Source: Bacteroidales bacterium (GTDB lineage: Bacteria; Bacteroidota; Bacteroidia; Bacteroidales; VadinHA17). Taken from it: a stretch of 48,407 bases of DNA. Where the stretch lies: contig JARKQN010000025.1 in NCBI GenBank assembly GCA_029974835.1, positions 1 to 48,407 of the forward strand, in the 5' to 3' direction. Positions 26,876 to 35,593 of the stretch are shown here, one piece after another. The stretch's first letter is position 1, and each line of letters begins with the position of its first letter. Below the pieces are notes generated by a model. It ran no database searches and was not told the origin of the DNA. It saw only the letters and a list, made by a program, of their open reading frames with translations. The position numbers were made by a program, and so were the translations under genes.

Positions 26876-27334
26876 CTACCTGACGGCGATTGCCTCAATC
26901 TCAATAAGCGCTCCCATCGGAAGGTCTTTTACGGCAAATGCTGCCCTTGCGGGCGGTTCCGAGGGAAAAAACTCCATATAAATTTTATTCATTACCTGGT
27001 AATGGGTGATGTCAGTCATCAGTACTGTGCATTTGACTACATTTTCCCGTTTGTAGCCCGCCGTTTCGATAACCTTCGTCAGGTTTTCAAGTACCTGCCG
27101 GGTTTGCTCTTCGATACCGCCTTCGATCAGTTTGCCGGTGACGGGATCAACAGCTATCTGGCCTGAAACGAAAAGCATATTTCCGGCTTCGACAGCGGGG
27201 CTGTAGGGTCGGGATGCAGGTGTAGTGCTCAGTGTGACAACCCTTTTCCCTGCAACTTTATCCGCAGATTTATCTGTGCAGGAAGAGAGAGAGACCGTCA
27301 GCATGAGGACTAAGGGAATCATTATGTTTTTCAT
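26876..27334 (-). CDS. RidA-family protein with lipoprotein signal
   Basis: The 152-residue protein has an N-terminal lipoprotein signal ('MKNIMIPLVLMLTVSLSSC', lipobox LSSC) followed by a complete YjgF/RidA domain ('NMLFVSGQIAVDPVTGKL', 'NLTKVIETAGYKRENVVKC', 'EPPARAAFAVKDLPMGALIE'). RidA normally deaminates reactive enamine/imine intermediates from PLP enzymes in the cytosol; the substrate-binding Arg of the 'PPAR' segment is retained. Lipidation would put it in the periplasm or at the outer membrane, an unusual place for such an enzyme. It lies 54 nt downstream of a second, unlipidated RidA gene, so a duplication followed by relocation is likely. Confidence 0.9.
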   Translation of the reverse strand: MKNIMIPLVLMLTVSLSSCTDKSADKVAGKRVVTLSTTPASRPYSPAVEAGNMLFVSGQIAVDPVTGKLIEGGIEEQTRQVLENLTKVIETAGYKRENVVKCTVLMTDITHYQVMNKIYMEFFPSEPPARAAFAVKDLPMGALIEIEAIAVR

Positions 27335-27388
27335 GGCGGTTGATTATTGTTTCAGGTTGATTTTACTGGCGTTGGCAATACCGGAATA

Positions 27389-27766
27389 TTATTTCATTGC
27401 AATAGTCTCAATTTCGATCAGGGCTCCCAGGGGAATATCCTTAACTGCAAAGGCTGATCTGGCCGGTGGATTTGAAGGATAAAACCGGGAATAGACCTCA
27501 TTCATCGCTTTGAAATCCGAAATGTCTTTAAGAAAGCAGGTCGATTTTACGACATCTTCGTAGGTGTATCCGGCTGCTTCAAGAATTGCACCGACATTTC
27601 TGAGCACCTGTTCGGTCTGTTCGGCAATGCCTCCGCTGATTATCTTCCCTGTGGAAGGATCGAGAGGTATCTGTCCCGAAATAAAAAGGGTTCCGTTTAC
27701 CTCGACTGCCTGGCTGTAGGGGCCGACTGCCGAGGGTGCGGCCTGAGTGGTAATGATTTTCTTCAT
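27389..27766 (-). CDS. ridA: RidA family 2-iminobutanoate/2-iminopropanoate deaminase
   Basis: A 125-residue cytosolic RidA of the usual length. Motifs are 'AVGPYSQAVEVNGTLFISGQ', 'NVGAILEAAGYTYEDVVKST', 'NPPARSAFAVKDIPLGALIE' and the C-terminal 'EIETIAMK'. It hydrolyses 2-aminoacrylate-type imines that would otherwise inactivate PLP enzymes; it forms trimers. Its closest neighbour is the lipoprotein RidA paralogue. lptD starts upstream on the same strand, 26 nt away, so ridA may be expressed from the lptD transcript. Confidence 0.95.
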   Translation of the reverse strand: MKKIITTQAAPSAVGPYSQAVEVNGTLFISGQIPLDPSTGKIISGGIAEQTEQVLRNVGAILEAAGYTYEDVVKSTCFLKDISDFKAMNEVYSRFYPSNPPARSAFAVKDIPLGALIEIETIAMK

Positions 27767-27792
27767 AGCATTTATTCTGAATAAGTTAGCAG

Positions 27793-30462
27793 TTAGAAAT
27801 TCTGGTCGCGGAAATCTTTTCTCCGTTCATATTTTAGGTCGGCAAGGACAGAAGCTTTGACTTTTATTGTAAAATACCAGCTTTTCATGGAACCGACCGG
27901 AATCCAGTCGAAACTCATGTCCCAGCAATGCAGATCCCTGTATATTCCGATTGACGTCATGGTAATCTGCTTTTGTTTAACATCATAACCGGTGGTATAT
28001 GTAATCCTTGTTTTTTTCGTAACGGCCACATCACCCTGTATGGCGAGAGTCTGTGATAAGATACCTTTATTTATTGTTTTGGTATAGTTTAGGTTATAAG
28101 CCATCCGCATTGTCCAGGGCATGTCAAACCTGTTATACCCGTATTCGTCCCTGAGAATCCCGGTATTGCCGGTTGGAACGTTTCTTTCATCATTCATAAC
28201 ATCCTCTCCGCCACTTATTGTTCTTTCCTGCCTTGCCGGCATCACAGGGGTCTGGTCAGATGATTTTTTGCCTGTAAGCAGCCTGTTTACATCCAGGTCG
28301 AAGCTCATGTTGAGTCCCGTCAGGCGTAAAAGTTTTCCGGTCTGCCTGACATAAAATTTATTTATTATTCTTCCGTAGTTGTCGTAGCCGTAAAGGGAGA
28401 AGGATCCTCCGGCAGCAACGCTTACATTATTGAACAGGGTGGTTCTGAAACTCATTGTGACCGGGGCCCACCTCAGACTGTCGGCAAAAATGTTATAGGA
28501 AGTTGCGGCACTCAGGTTTTCAATCAGTTTTACCTTGGAGGGTTTGCCGGTGGTGTCGTTTTTATTGTAAATTTTTGCTTCAACAATGTTACTTACGCTG
28601 AAATTTAAACCGCCGCTTCTGCTTCCAAGGGAAGGTGTTCCGAAGATGTTACCTTCGAAAATGGAATACCTGTGCCGGATGCCTGCGGTATCGGTATACT
28701 CTCTGTACATATCTGTTGTCAGTCCCTTAATAACAGGAACATAGCTGAATGAAACGGAAGGTCTCATCACATGTCTGATTGCTTCAACCCTGGAACCAGG
28801 TTTAAACTGGTAGAGTCCGTACAGCTGCGGACTTAAACCGGTACTTACTGAAGCAGTTACAGACTGCCCGTAAAAGAGTCCCCTGATGGTATCTGTTATT
28901 ACCGCCGGCCTGGTCTGATTCAGTTCAGGGTCAAAATAATCGGCAACATACTGCTTATTGTATTTCTGCAGATATAACACTCCGGAGTATGACACCTGCG
29001 GAGAGATGGTGAAGCCCGGCATTTTCTTAAACGGTCTTATCTGAAGGCTCAGGGGTGCTTCGTGTTTGAAACCACTCCTCATATTGTCAAACACTTCCCT
29101 GGTAAAAAGAAGGCTGTCGCGGATATTCTGAACCTGGTTATCAATTGAGGCGGAGTACTGGAACTGAAGGTCTTCATACCAGCGTGACGGGCCTACCCTG
29201 TTTCTGCTTTTCAATGGATATATTCTTGACATTGAGAACTGAGCCCTCGGCAGATTAAGGCTTACTGTCTTATTCTGCATATTCTGACTGTGGTTAAGGC
29301 TGGTTGAAAAGTTAAAAGGTGTTCCCTCCCATGTCTTTGAATAGCTGATACTCGACTGGCGGGTTGTATTTACGTGTTCGGCGGGTAAGTAACTGTTCTG
29401 CCTGTCGAATGAGCTTGAACTCATATTTACACTTGCCGAGAATCTCGATCCGGGGCTTGCTTTGGGGTCCTGGTTATAATTCCAGTCGATCCTGTAATTT
29501 CTTGATTTTGTGTAATCAGGAAGTCCTTTGTGACCGCTGATGTTATTCGCGAAACTGAAAGAGATTCTTCCCGAGTATTTATACCTTTTAATATATGTCG
29601 ACGCGGCATTAAGCATCCAGGTTCCGTTTGTATAGATCGTCCCGGTAAGTGAAAGGTCGAAATTGTCATCGATGGCGAAATAGTATCCGCCGTCGCGCAG
29701 TGAGTATCCCAGTTCATAGGTTTGTCCAACCTTTGGCATAATTATGCCCGAAGATGCCGTGTTTTTCCGGTATAGTGGGAAGTAACCGAACGGTATAACC
29801 AGGGGAAGGGGGATTCCTTCCAGGACCAGGTATGCCGGGCCGGTAACGATCTTCTTTCCCGGCACGACCTTGGCTTTATTGAATGCGACATAGAAGTGCG
29901 GAGGGTCAGCGTCGCATGTTGAATAGGTACTCATGCCAATATTCAGGCTTCCGTCGTCGAGGCGTTTGGTGACTTTGCTTCTCAGGTACCCTTCCTCCTG
30001 TTTGGTCATCAGGTTAAAGACCCTGCCCTTCTTTGTTTTGAAATTAAATTCAAGTGCTTCAGATTCAAAAGATTCCTCACCCTGTTTAAAAACCGGCCGG
30101 CCTGATATTTTTCCTGTTGAGTCGGGTTTCCCGGAAGCATACACCACTCCGGTTTCGGTGTTAAGTACTATTGAATCTGCCTTGAGAACAATATCTCCGT
30201 AGGTTACTTCGGCTTCATCGACAAGATAAACCCGCTTGTTGGCCATATCAGCCCGCCTGTAACCTTTCGCGTTATGCGTAATGGTTTTATCAACCGCATC
30301 AGGTGAAATTTTCAACTGTCTTATAATGGTGTCGGTAATTCTGTCATTACTGATAAGCAACAGAGTATCAGGGATATTAACCTCTTCCTGACCATAGAGG
30401 CTGAAAGAGGACCACAACACCATTAACACTACCGTGAACCTTTTCACGTTTAAAAAATACAA
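27793..30462 (-). CDS. lptD: LPS-assembly protein LptD-like outer membrane protein
   Basis: An 889-residue outer-membrane protein with an N-terminal signal peptide (ends near 'SLYGQ'), an OstA/LptA-like N-terminal jelly-roll region ('VYLVDEAEVTYGDIVLKADSI', 'GRPVFKQGEESFESEALEF') and a C-terminal beta-barrel rich in alternating hydrophobic strands. This is the Bacteroidota form of the LptD barrel that inserts lipopolysaccharide into the outer leaflet. The paired cysteines of E. coli LptD are not obvious. It is divergent from the amidase gene; a TAGTTTTG box at 30513-30506 may drive it. Confidence 0.9.
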   Translation of the reverse strand: MYFLNVKRFTVVLMVLWSSFSLYGQEEVNIPDTLLLISNDRITDTIIRQLKISPDAVDKTITHNAKGYRRADMANKRVYLVDEAEVTYGDIVLKADSIVLNTETGVVYASGKPDSTGKISGRPVFKQGEESFESEALEFNFKTKKGRVFNLMTKQEEGYLRSKVTKRLDDGSLNIGMSTYSTCDADPPHFYVAFNKAKVVPGKKIVTGPAYLVLEGIPLPLVIPFGYFPLYRKNTASSGIIMPKVGQTYELGYSLRDGGYYFAIDDNFDLSLTGTIYTNGTWMLNAASTYIKRYKYSGRISFSFANNISGHKGLPDYTKSRNYRIDWNYNQDPKASPGSRFSASVNMSSSSFDRQNSYLPAEHVNTTRQSSISYSKTWEGTPFNFSTSLNHSQNMQNKTVSLNLPRAQFSMSRIYPLKSRNRVGPSRWYEDLQFQYSASIDNQVQNIRDSLLFTREVFDNMRSGFKHEAPLSLQIRPFKKMPGFTISPQVSYSGVLYLQKYNKQYVADYFDPELNQTRPAVITDTIRGLFYGQSVTASVSTGLSPQLYGLYQFKPGSRVEAIRHVMRPSVSFSYVPVIKGLTTDMYREYTDTAGIRHRYSIFEGNIFGTPSLGSRSGGLNFSVSNIVEAKIYNKNDTTGKPSKVKLIENLSAATSYNIFADSLRWAPVTMSFRTTLFNNVSVAAGGSFSLYGYDNYGRIINKFYVRQTGKLLRLTGLNMSFDLDVNRLLTGKKSSDQTPVMPARQERTISGGEDVMNDERNVPTGNTGILRDEYGYNRFDMPWTMRMAYNLNYTKTINKGILSQTLAIQGDVAVTKKTRITYTTGYDVKQKQITMTSIGIYRDLHCWDMSFDWIPVGSMKSWYFTIKVKASVLADLKYERRKDFRDQNF

Positions 30463-30472
30463 GTTAAAATTC

Positions 30473-30480
30473 TATTTTTG
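30473..30480 (+). promoter_or_regulatory. Candidate -7 box TATTTTTG for the amidase gene
   Basis: Exact TAnnTTTG match on the plus strand, 53 nt before the amidase ATG at 30534. The expected -33 TTTG is imperfect. It sits to the left of the minus-strand box of lptD, so the two promoters face each other. Confidence 0.45.
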
Positions 30481-30505
30481 TCTGTTGCCGGTTAAAAGCT
30501 GTCAG

Positions 30506-30513
30506 CAAAACTA
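30506..30513 (-). promoter_or_regulatory. Candidate -7 box TAGTTTTG for lptD
   Basis: Exact TAnnTTTG match on the minus strand, 43 nt before the lptD start at 30462. No clear -33 element at full spacing. Confidence 0.45.
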
Positions 30514-30533
30514 TAACATTTAATCAACAATTA

Positions 30534-31691
30534 ATGATAAGCCGGAATAAAAACGGGATACGGAGTAAGGGTATTTTAAGGGGTGCCGGATTATTTTTAA
30601 TTATTATTGTTTTCATTGTTTCAGGAGGATCAAAACCGGTAATACCTGAAAAGGAGACATGGGTAATTGTTCTTGATCCCGGTCATGGCGGGCGTGACCC
30701 CGGAGCTGTGGGTACTTTCAGCTATGAAAAAAACATAAATCTTGCCGTTGCACTCAAGACGGGACAACTCATCGAAGAGAATATAAAGAACGCAAAAGTA
30801 ATTTATACCCGTAAAACGGATGTATTTATGGATCTTGCCGACAGGGCGAACCTTGCCAATAAGAGCAAGGCTGATTTATTCATATCCATTCATGCCAACT
30901 CACACCCCCTCAAAAGCACCTACGGTGCTGAAACGTATGTCATGGGTGTTCACAAAGATCAGGAGAACCTGGAGGTTGCAATGAAAGAAAATGAAGTGAT
31001 CCTGCTTGAAAAAGACTATACCACCAAATATGAAGGGTTCGACCCCAAGTCGCCTGAGTCGTATATTATTTTCACCCTGATGCAATCGGCATATTTTGAG
31101 CAGAGCACCAATCTGGCTTCAAAGATACAGACGCAGTTCAAAACCCAGGTAAACAGATATGACCGGGGAGTAAAACAGGCCGGTTTCTGGGTACTGTATA
31201 TGACAACCATGCCAAGTGTACTGACAGAACTGGGTTTCATTTCGAATGCAAATGAAGAAAAATTCCTTAATTCCAAAGCGGGCCAGGATGGACTGGCTGA
31301 TGCACTTTATAAATCCGTAAAAGACTACATAAATGAGGTTGACAAAAAAACAGGGATATCGGCTGTGAGAGTTGAAGGGACAGATGATGTAACGGCTGCA
31401 GTTAAAGCGTCAGCTACGGGAGCCGGACAGATAACTTTTATGGTACAGATTGTTTCATCATCGAAAAAAATACCAACCGATCCCAAAAATTTCAGAAATC
31501 TGAAGGATATTACAGAAATTTATTTCGGTAACCGTTACCGTTATGCTTCAGGAAAGTTCTATGATTACCAGGGAGCTCTCGAACACAGGAAAAAACTCGA
31601 GGCAATATTTCCTGATGCTTTTGTAATAGCGGTAAAAGAAAACAAAATAGTACCTTTGCAGGAAGCTATCAAGGAAACAAGAAACAAATAA
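30534..31691 (+). CDS. N-acetylmuramoyl-L-alanine amidase (AmiC type)
   Basis: A 385-residue amidase_3 enzyme that cuts the amide bond between N-acetylmuramic acid and the stem peptide during septum splitting. After an N-terminal hydrophobic signal segment the catalytic domain shows the zinc ligand His in 'LDPGHGGRDPGAVG', 'FISIHANSHP' and the catalytic Glu in 'VLTELGFISN'. The last 120 residues form a region ('FMVQIVSSSKKIPTDPKNFR...RYASGKFYDYQGALEHRKKL') that resembles a SPOR peptidoglycan-binding domain. It is followed 9 nt later by the MCE-domain gene and is divergent from lptD. A -7 box lies at 30473-30480. Confidence 0.93.
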   Translation: MISRNKNGIRSKGILRGAGLFLIIIVFIVSGGSKPVIPEKETWVIVLDPGHGGRDPGAVGTFSYEKNINLAVALKTGQLIEENIKNAKVIYTRKTDVFMDLADRANLANKSKADLFISIHANSHPLKSTYGAETYVMGVHKDQENLEVAMKENEVILLEKDYTTKYEGFDPKSPESYIIFTLMQSAYFEQSTNLASKIQTQFKTQVNRYDRGVKQAGFWVLYMTTMPSVLTELGFISNANEEKFLNSKAGQDGLADALYKSVKDYINEVDKKTGISAVRVEGTDDVTAAVKASATGAGQITFMVQIVSSSKKIPTDPKNFRNLKDITEIYFGNRYRYASGKFYDYQGALEHRKKLEAIFPDAFVIAVKENKIVPLQEAIKETRNK

Positions 31692-31700
31692 TACTCCGGG

Positions 31701-32642
31701 ATGGGATTGAAAATCAGAAATGAAGTTAAAGTCGGAGCTGTTGCGCTCGTCACAATTCTGGCGTTTATTTATCTGTATAATTATCTGAAGGGAAAGGATC
31801 TTTTTACATCCACTGCCAGCTATTACGTATTATATAATGACATAGGCGGACTTACTGAATCGAATCCGGTTGAGATCAGCGGATTCAAAGCCGGCGTCGT
31901 ACAATCGATCCATCTTGTAAATGACGGGTCGGGAAGAATTTTTGTCGAATTATCCATTTCAAAAGATTACAAGCTGCCCACCGGCAGCATTGCCGAAATT
32001 ACGCCGGCATCACTTATTGCCGGAATGAAAATCAGGATTCTGTTTGGTCAGGGACCGGGGTTTTACACCAACAGAGACACCATACCGGGCAAACTGGCAG
32101 CATCTCTTTTTGAACTTATTGAGAATGAATTCATACCCGTTAAGGATAAAATTTCAAACCTGATTTCGAATCTTGATTCGGCAATCACGGGGATAAACCA
32201 GATACTTACACCTGAGTTTACCAAAGACCTGCGCGGAAGCATGGCAAATCTTAATAATACGACCGCAACCGTTTCAGACGTACTCGGTTCGGGCGAGAAG
32301 GATCTGAAAAAAATCATAGCAGACCTGTCAGCTTTCACATCAACAATATCTGCCAACTCCGGCAGAATTGACACAGCGATCGGTAATTTCAGGACGATAA
32401 CCGATTCCCTGGCGGCGGCCGATATTTACGGTGCAATATCAGGACTGAGAATGAGTCTTATGGAAACAAAGAAGCTGCTCGAAAACATAAACGAGGGTAA
32501 AGGCAGCGCAGGCCAGTTTGTCACAAACGATTCTCTTTACAGCAATCTTACCTCCAGCCTTGCCAGTCTCGACAGGCTACTCACTGATCTGAGGGAGAAT
32601 CCAAAAAGATATGTACATTTCTCATTATTTGGCAGAAAATAG
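31701..32642 (+). CDS. MlaD/MCE-domain lipid-transport protein
   Basis: A 313-residue protein with one N-terminal membrane anchor ('VGAVALVTILAFIYLYNYL') followed by the MCE domain ('YVLYNDIGGLTESNPVEISG' and 'GVVQSIHLV'), as in MlaD, whose hexamer forms a periplasmic lipid channel with an ABC permease and ATPase. The rest is a helical stretch ('LISNLDSAITGINQILTPE', 'NSGRIDTAIGNFRTITDSLA') typical of Bacteroidota MlaD-like proteins. The cognate permease (MlaE) and ATPase (MlaF) are not in the window, so they must be encoded elsewhere. It is 9 nt from the amidase gene. Confidence 0.9.
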   Translation: MGLKIRNEVKVGAVALVTILAFIYLYNYLKGKDLFTSTASYYVLYNDIGGLTESNPVEISGFKAGVVQSIHLVNDGSGRIFVELSISKDYKLPTGSIAEITPASLIAGMKIRILFGQGPGFYTNRDTIPGKLAASLFELIENEFIPVKDKISNLISNLDSAITGINQILTPEFTKDLRGSMANLNNTTATVSDVLGSGEKDLKKIIADLSAFTSTISANSGRIDTAIGNFRTITDSLAAADIYGAISGLRMSLMETKKLLENINEGKGSAGQFVTNDSLYSNLTSSLASLDRLLTDLRENPKRYVHFSLFGRK

Positions 32643-32989
32643 TTACACTCATATTTCAGGATTGTAACGATAAGATTACAAAACCATTACTGTCCTGAGA
32701 AAACACCGTTCAAAATTGTACTACTTTTTATTGCGTTGAGTTCATTTTTTTACTATTTTTTGTAATGAATTGTAATACATTCTGAAACAATGATTGTTAA
32801 TTTTATTATGCTGATATACAATTCATTACAAATGATAAAAAAATTTTTCAACATAACTTACTGAACACTAAAACCATAGATTTTTTTTATAAAAATCAAG
32901 TAAAAAAAATTTTTTTTTCGGGATTTTTTTTGCAAATATTGCTTTCTGGATGAACTCAAAAAAAGGCCTAACTCTGTAACAAAAAAACT
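32643..32989 (+). promoter_or_regulatory. AT-rich region upstream of dnaA; candidate origin or control region
   Basis: A 347-nt gene-free, strongly AT-rich stretch. It contains a 16-bp inverted repeat (32759-32774 and 32817-32832), a 13-bp palindrome between the arms (32786-32798), extra TTGTAA/TTACAA copies near 32660-32680, a GATTTTT...AAAAATC hairpin (32879-32897) and an A8T9 tract (32902-32918). It could unwind easily. No canonical DnaA box TTATCCACA was found on either strand by eye, so origin function is uncertain. Regulation of dnaA is an equal alternative. Confidence 0.45.
32759..32832. repeat. 16-bp inverted repeat with 42-nt spacer upstream of dnaA
   Basis: TTTGTAATGAATTGTA at 32759-32774 is exactly complementary in reverse to TACAATTCATTACAAA at 32817-32832. 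A perfect palindrome AACAATGATTGTT lies at 32786-32798 within the spacer. The arrangement suggests a dimeric or multimeric protein-binding site or a DNA cruciform. Confidence 0.7.
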
Positions 32990-34420
32990 ATGAACAAATC
33001 TCATACTGAAGTCTGGAAAAATTGTCTCAAAATCATCAGGGATATTATTCCGTCGGTCAGTTATAAAACCTGGTTTGAACCTATTGTCCCGCTTAAACTT
33101 GAAAACAACGTATTAACCATTCAGGTACCGAGTCCGTTTTTTTACGAGTACCTCGAGGAACAGTATATTGATATACTGAGGAAGACTATCAGGAGAGAGA
33201 TAGGCGCCGATGCCAAACTCGAATATAATGTAATAATGGAGAATGCGTCTTATGCCGACGGCAAACCCTATACTGTAAAATATCCATCCAGAAACAAGAC
33301 TGAACTTAACAACAAACCTGTACAGGTTCCTTTTGAACTTACACAGCCATCAATAAAAAACCCGTTTGTTATTCCCGGGATTAAAAAAATCCATTTTGAT
33401 CCAAAGCTTAATCCTGACTACAACTTCAATAATTTTGTTGAAGGCGAATGCAACAGGCTTGCTCGATCGGCCGGTATAGCCGTGGGCACAAACCCCGGCG
33501 GAACAGCCTTCAACCCGATGATGATTTACGGCGATTCGGGTCTTGGCAAAACGCATCTCGCACAGGCCATCGGGATACTTGTCAAGGAAAGATACCCGGA
33601 TAAAATTGTGCTCTACGTTAACGCAAACAAATTTCAGACCCAGTTTACCGAGTCGATAAGGAATAACAACAAGAACGATTTCCTTCATTTCTACCAGATG
33701 GTTGACGTTCTTATTCTGGATGATGTTCACGAATTCGGAGGAAAGGAAAAGACGCAGGACACCTTCTTCCATATTTTTAATCATCTTCACCAGTCGGGAA
33801 AACAGCTTATTCTTACCTGCGACAAACCTCCGGTTGAGCTTCAGGGTATGGAGCAACGTCTCCTCTCCCGCTTCAAATGGGGTCTTATTGCCGACCTCCA
33901 AAGACCTGATTACGAAACGCGGCTGGCAATACTGAGAAAAAAAGCCTATAATGACGGCATTGAACTGCCTGAGGAAATATTTGAATACCTCGCGGAAAAC
34001 ATTTCAAACAACATCCGCGAGCTTGAAGCTGCACTGATTTCCCTCTACGCTCAATCAACCCTTAACAGGAAAGAGATCACCGTTGAACTGGCACGAAAGA
34101 TGGTTGAAAAACTGGTCAGTTCAACCAGAAAAGAGCTGACAATTGAATTTATCCAGAAAGTCGTTTGCGATTATTACAAAATACCTGTCGAATTAATGCA
34201 GGGAAAGACCCGGAAAAGGGAGATTGTTCAGGCAAGGCAGGTATCAATGTATTTCTCGAAAAACCTTACTAAAGCTTCTCTTGCCAGTATCGGATCGAGA
34301 ATAGGCGGAAAAGATCACGCAACAGTGCTGCATGCCTGCAAAACAGTGAATAACCTTATGGACACCGACAAACACTTCAGAACCCAGATTAACGAAATTG
34401 AAAAAAAGCTGAAGGTATGA
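32990..34420 (+). CDS. dnaA: Chromosomal replication initiator DnaA
   Basis: DnaA binds origin boxes and opens the duplex. The 476-residue protein has domain I ('WKNCLKIIRDIIPSVSYKTWFEP'), a variable linker, the AAA+ domain with Walker A 'YGDSGLGKTHLAQAIG' and Walker B 'VLILDDVHEFGG', and domain IV with the DnaA signature 'GGKDHATVLHACKTV'. It follows the AT-rich region at 32643-32989, and its stop overlaps the galK start by 4 nt (34417-34420). dnaN is not downstream, which is common in Bacteroidota. Confidence 0.98.
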   Translation: MNKSHTEVWKNCLKIIRDIIPSVSYKTWFEPIVPLKLENNVLTIQVPSPFFYEYLEEQYIDILRKTIRREIGADAKLEYNVIMENASYADGKPYTVKYPSRNKTELNNKPVQVPFELTQPSIKNPFVIPGIKKIHFDPKLNPDYNFNNFVEGECNRLARSAGIAVGTNPGGTAFNPMMIYGDSGLGKTHLAQAIGILVKERYPDKIVLYVNANKFQTQFTESIRNNNKNDFLHFYQMVDVLILDDVHEFGGKEKTQDTFFHIFNHLHQSGKQLILTCDKPPVELQGMEQRLLSRFKWGLIADLQRPDYETRLAILRKKAYNDGIELPEEIFEYLAENISNNIRELEAALISLYAQSTLNRKEITVELARKMVEKLVSSTRKELTIEFIQKVVCDYYKIPVELMQGKTRKREIVQARQVSMYFSKNLTKASLASIGSRIGGKDHATVLHACKTVNNLMDTDKHFRTQINEIEKKLKV

Positions 34421-35589
34421 GTAATATTATTGAGAGAATGCTCGAATCATTCTATGGCAAATACGGAGACAGGAACAGCAAACCTGTCCTTTTTTTTTCA
34501 CCCGGCCGTGTAAACCTTATAGGAGAACATACTGATTATAACGGAGGTTTTGTCTTCCCATGCGCCCTCAACTTCGGCACCTACCTGATGATCAGGAATA
34601 ACGGCGGGAAGAATATAAGGTTCAGCACCCTTAATTTCACTGAAGAGCATTCGGTTCCCGTAAAAGAGGAGTATAAACGAATTGAAAGAAGCTGGGTTAA
34701 TTATCCGCTGGGAGTAATAAATGAATTTGCAAAACTGGGTTATCTGCTTCCCGGTTCAGATCTTCTGTTTTACGGAGATGTCCCCAACGGAGCCGGCCTT
34801 TCATCTTCAGCTTCAATTGAAATGGTGACTGCCTGTGCTGTTAACGAGATTACGGGGGCTGGACTCGCTCTTATTGACCTGGTGAAACTTTCGCAGAAAG
34901 CTGAAAACATTTTTGTCGGCATGAACTGCGGTATCATGGATCAGTTTGCCTCGGGTTTCGGCAAAAAGGATCATGCAATATTCCTGAACTGCGATACACT
35001 CGATTATGAAAATGTTCCTTTAATCCTTGGCGATTACTCATTAATAATAACCAATACAAACAAGCGCAGAGGCCTTACCGATTCAAAATATAATGAAAGA
35101 CGTGCCGAATGCGACAAGGCTGTTGAATACCTTCAGGCTTACAGAAAGATAAGGAACCTGAGCGAAACCGGAACTGATGAACTTGCTCTCCTTAATAAAT
35201 ACATCCCGGATGAGATAGTATTAAAGAGAGCCAGGCACGTGATCACCGAGAACGGGAGGGTGCTTGAGGCTGTAAAGGTGCTAAAGGAGAACAATATTGC
35301 AAGGTTCGGCGAACTGATGAACCAGTCGCACGATTCATTGCGCGGGGATTATGAAGTTACAGGCATTGAGCTCGATACACTTGTATATGAAGGCAGAAAG
35401 ATAGCCGGGGTACTCGGAACCAGAATGACCGGTGCAGGTTTCGGCGGATGTACCGTTTCAATCGTTCACAAAGACCACGTTGAAGAATACATCAATACAA
35501 TTACGGAGGCATATACCCGTAAGACGGGGCTTAATGCAGATTTTTACCAGCCTTCCGTGGGCAACGGTTCGGGCAGAATAGAGTTCTGA
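34417..35589 (+). CDS. galK: Galactokinase
   Basis: A 390-residue GHMP kinase that phosphorylates alpha-D-galactose for the Leloir pathway. Motifs: the galactokinase signature 'GRVNLIGEHTDYNGG' (30-44), the ATP-binding 'PNGAGLSSSASIE', 'NCGIMDQFASGFG', and 'TGAGFGGCTVSIV'. The ATG lies within the dnaA stop overlap (ATGA), so its translation is coupled to DnaA. No other gal gene is adjacent. The downstream gene converges with 4 nt between the stops. Confidence 0.96.
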   Translation: MSNIIERMLESFYGKYGDRNSKPVLFFSPGRVNLIGEHTDYNGGFVFPCALNFGTYLMIRNNGGKNIRFSTLNFTEEHSVPVKEEYKRIERSWVNYPLGVINEFAKLGYLLPGSDLLFYGDVPNGAGLSSSASIEMVTACAVNEITGAGLALIDLVKLSQKAENIFVGMNCGIMDQFASGFGKKDHAIFLNCDTLDYENVPLILGDYSLIITNTNKRRGLTDSKYNERRAECDKAVEYLQAYRKIRNLSETGTDELALLNKYIPDEIVLKRARHVITENGRVLEAVKVLKENNIARFGELMNQSHDSLRGDYEVTGIELDTLVYEGRKIAGVLGTRMTGAGFGGCTVSIVHKDHVEEYINTITEAYTRKTGLNADFYQPSVGNGSGRIEF

Positions 35590-35593
35590 CCCC

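Noticed and set aside
32643-32989. Confident call of oriC upstream of dnaA
   Set aside because: No TTATCCACA-type boxes are visible and GC skew cannot be computed here, so I keep it only as a candidate.
33350-33901. Minus-strand open frame of 183 codons opposite dnaA
   Set aside because: It covers the DnaA AAA+ core, whose frame is unmistakable; the opposite frame is not protein-like.
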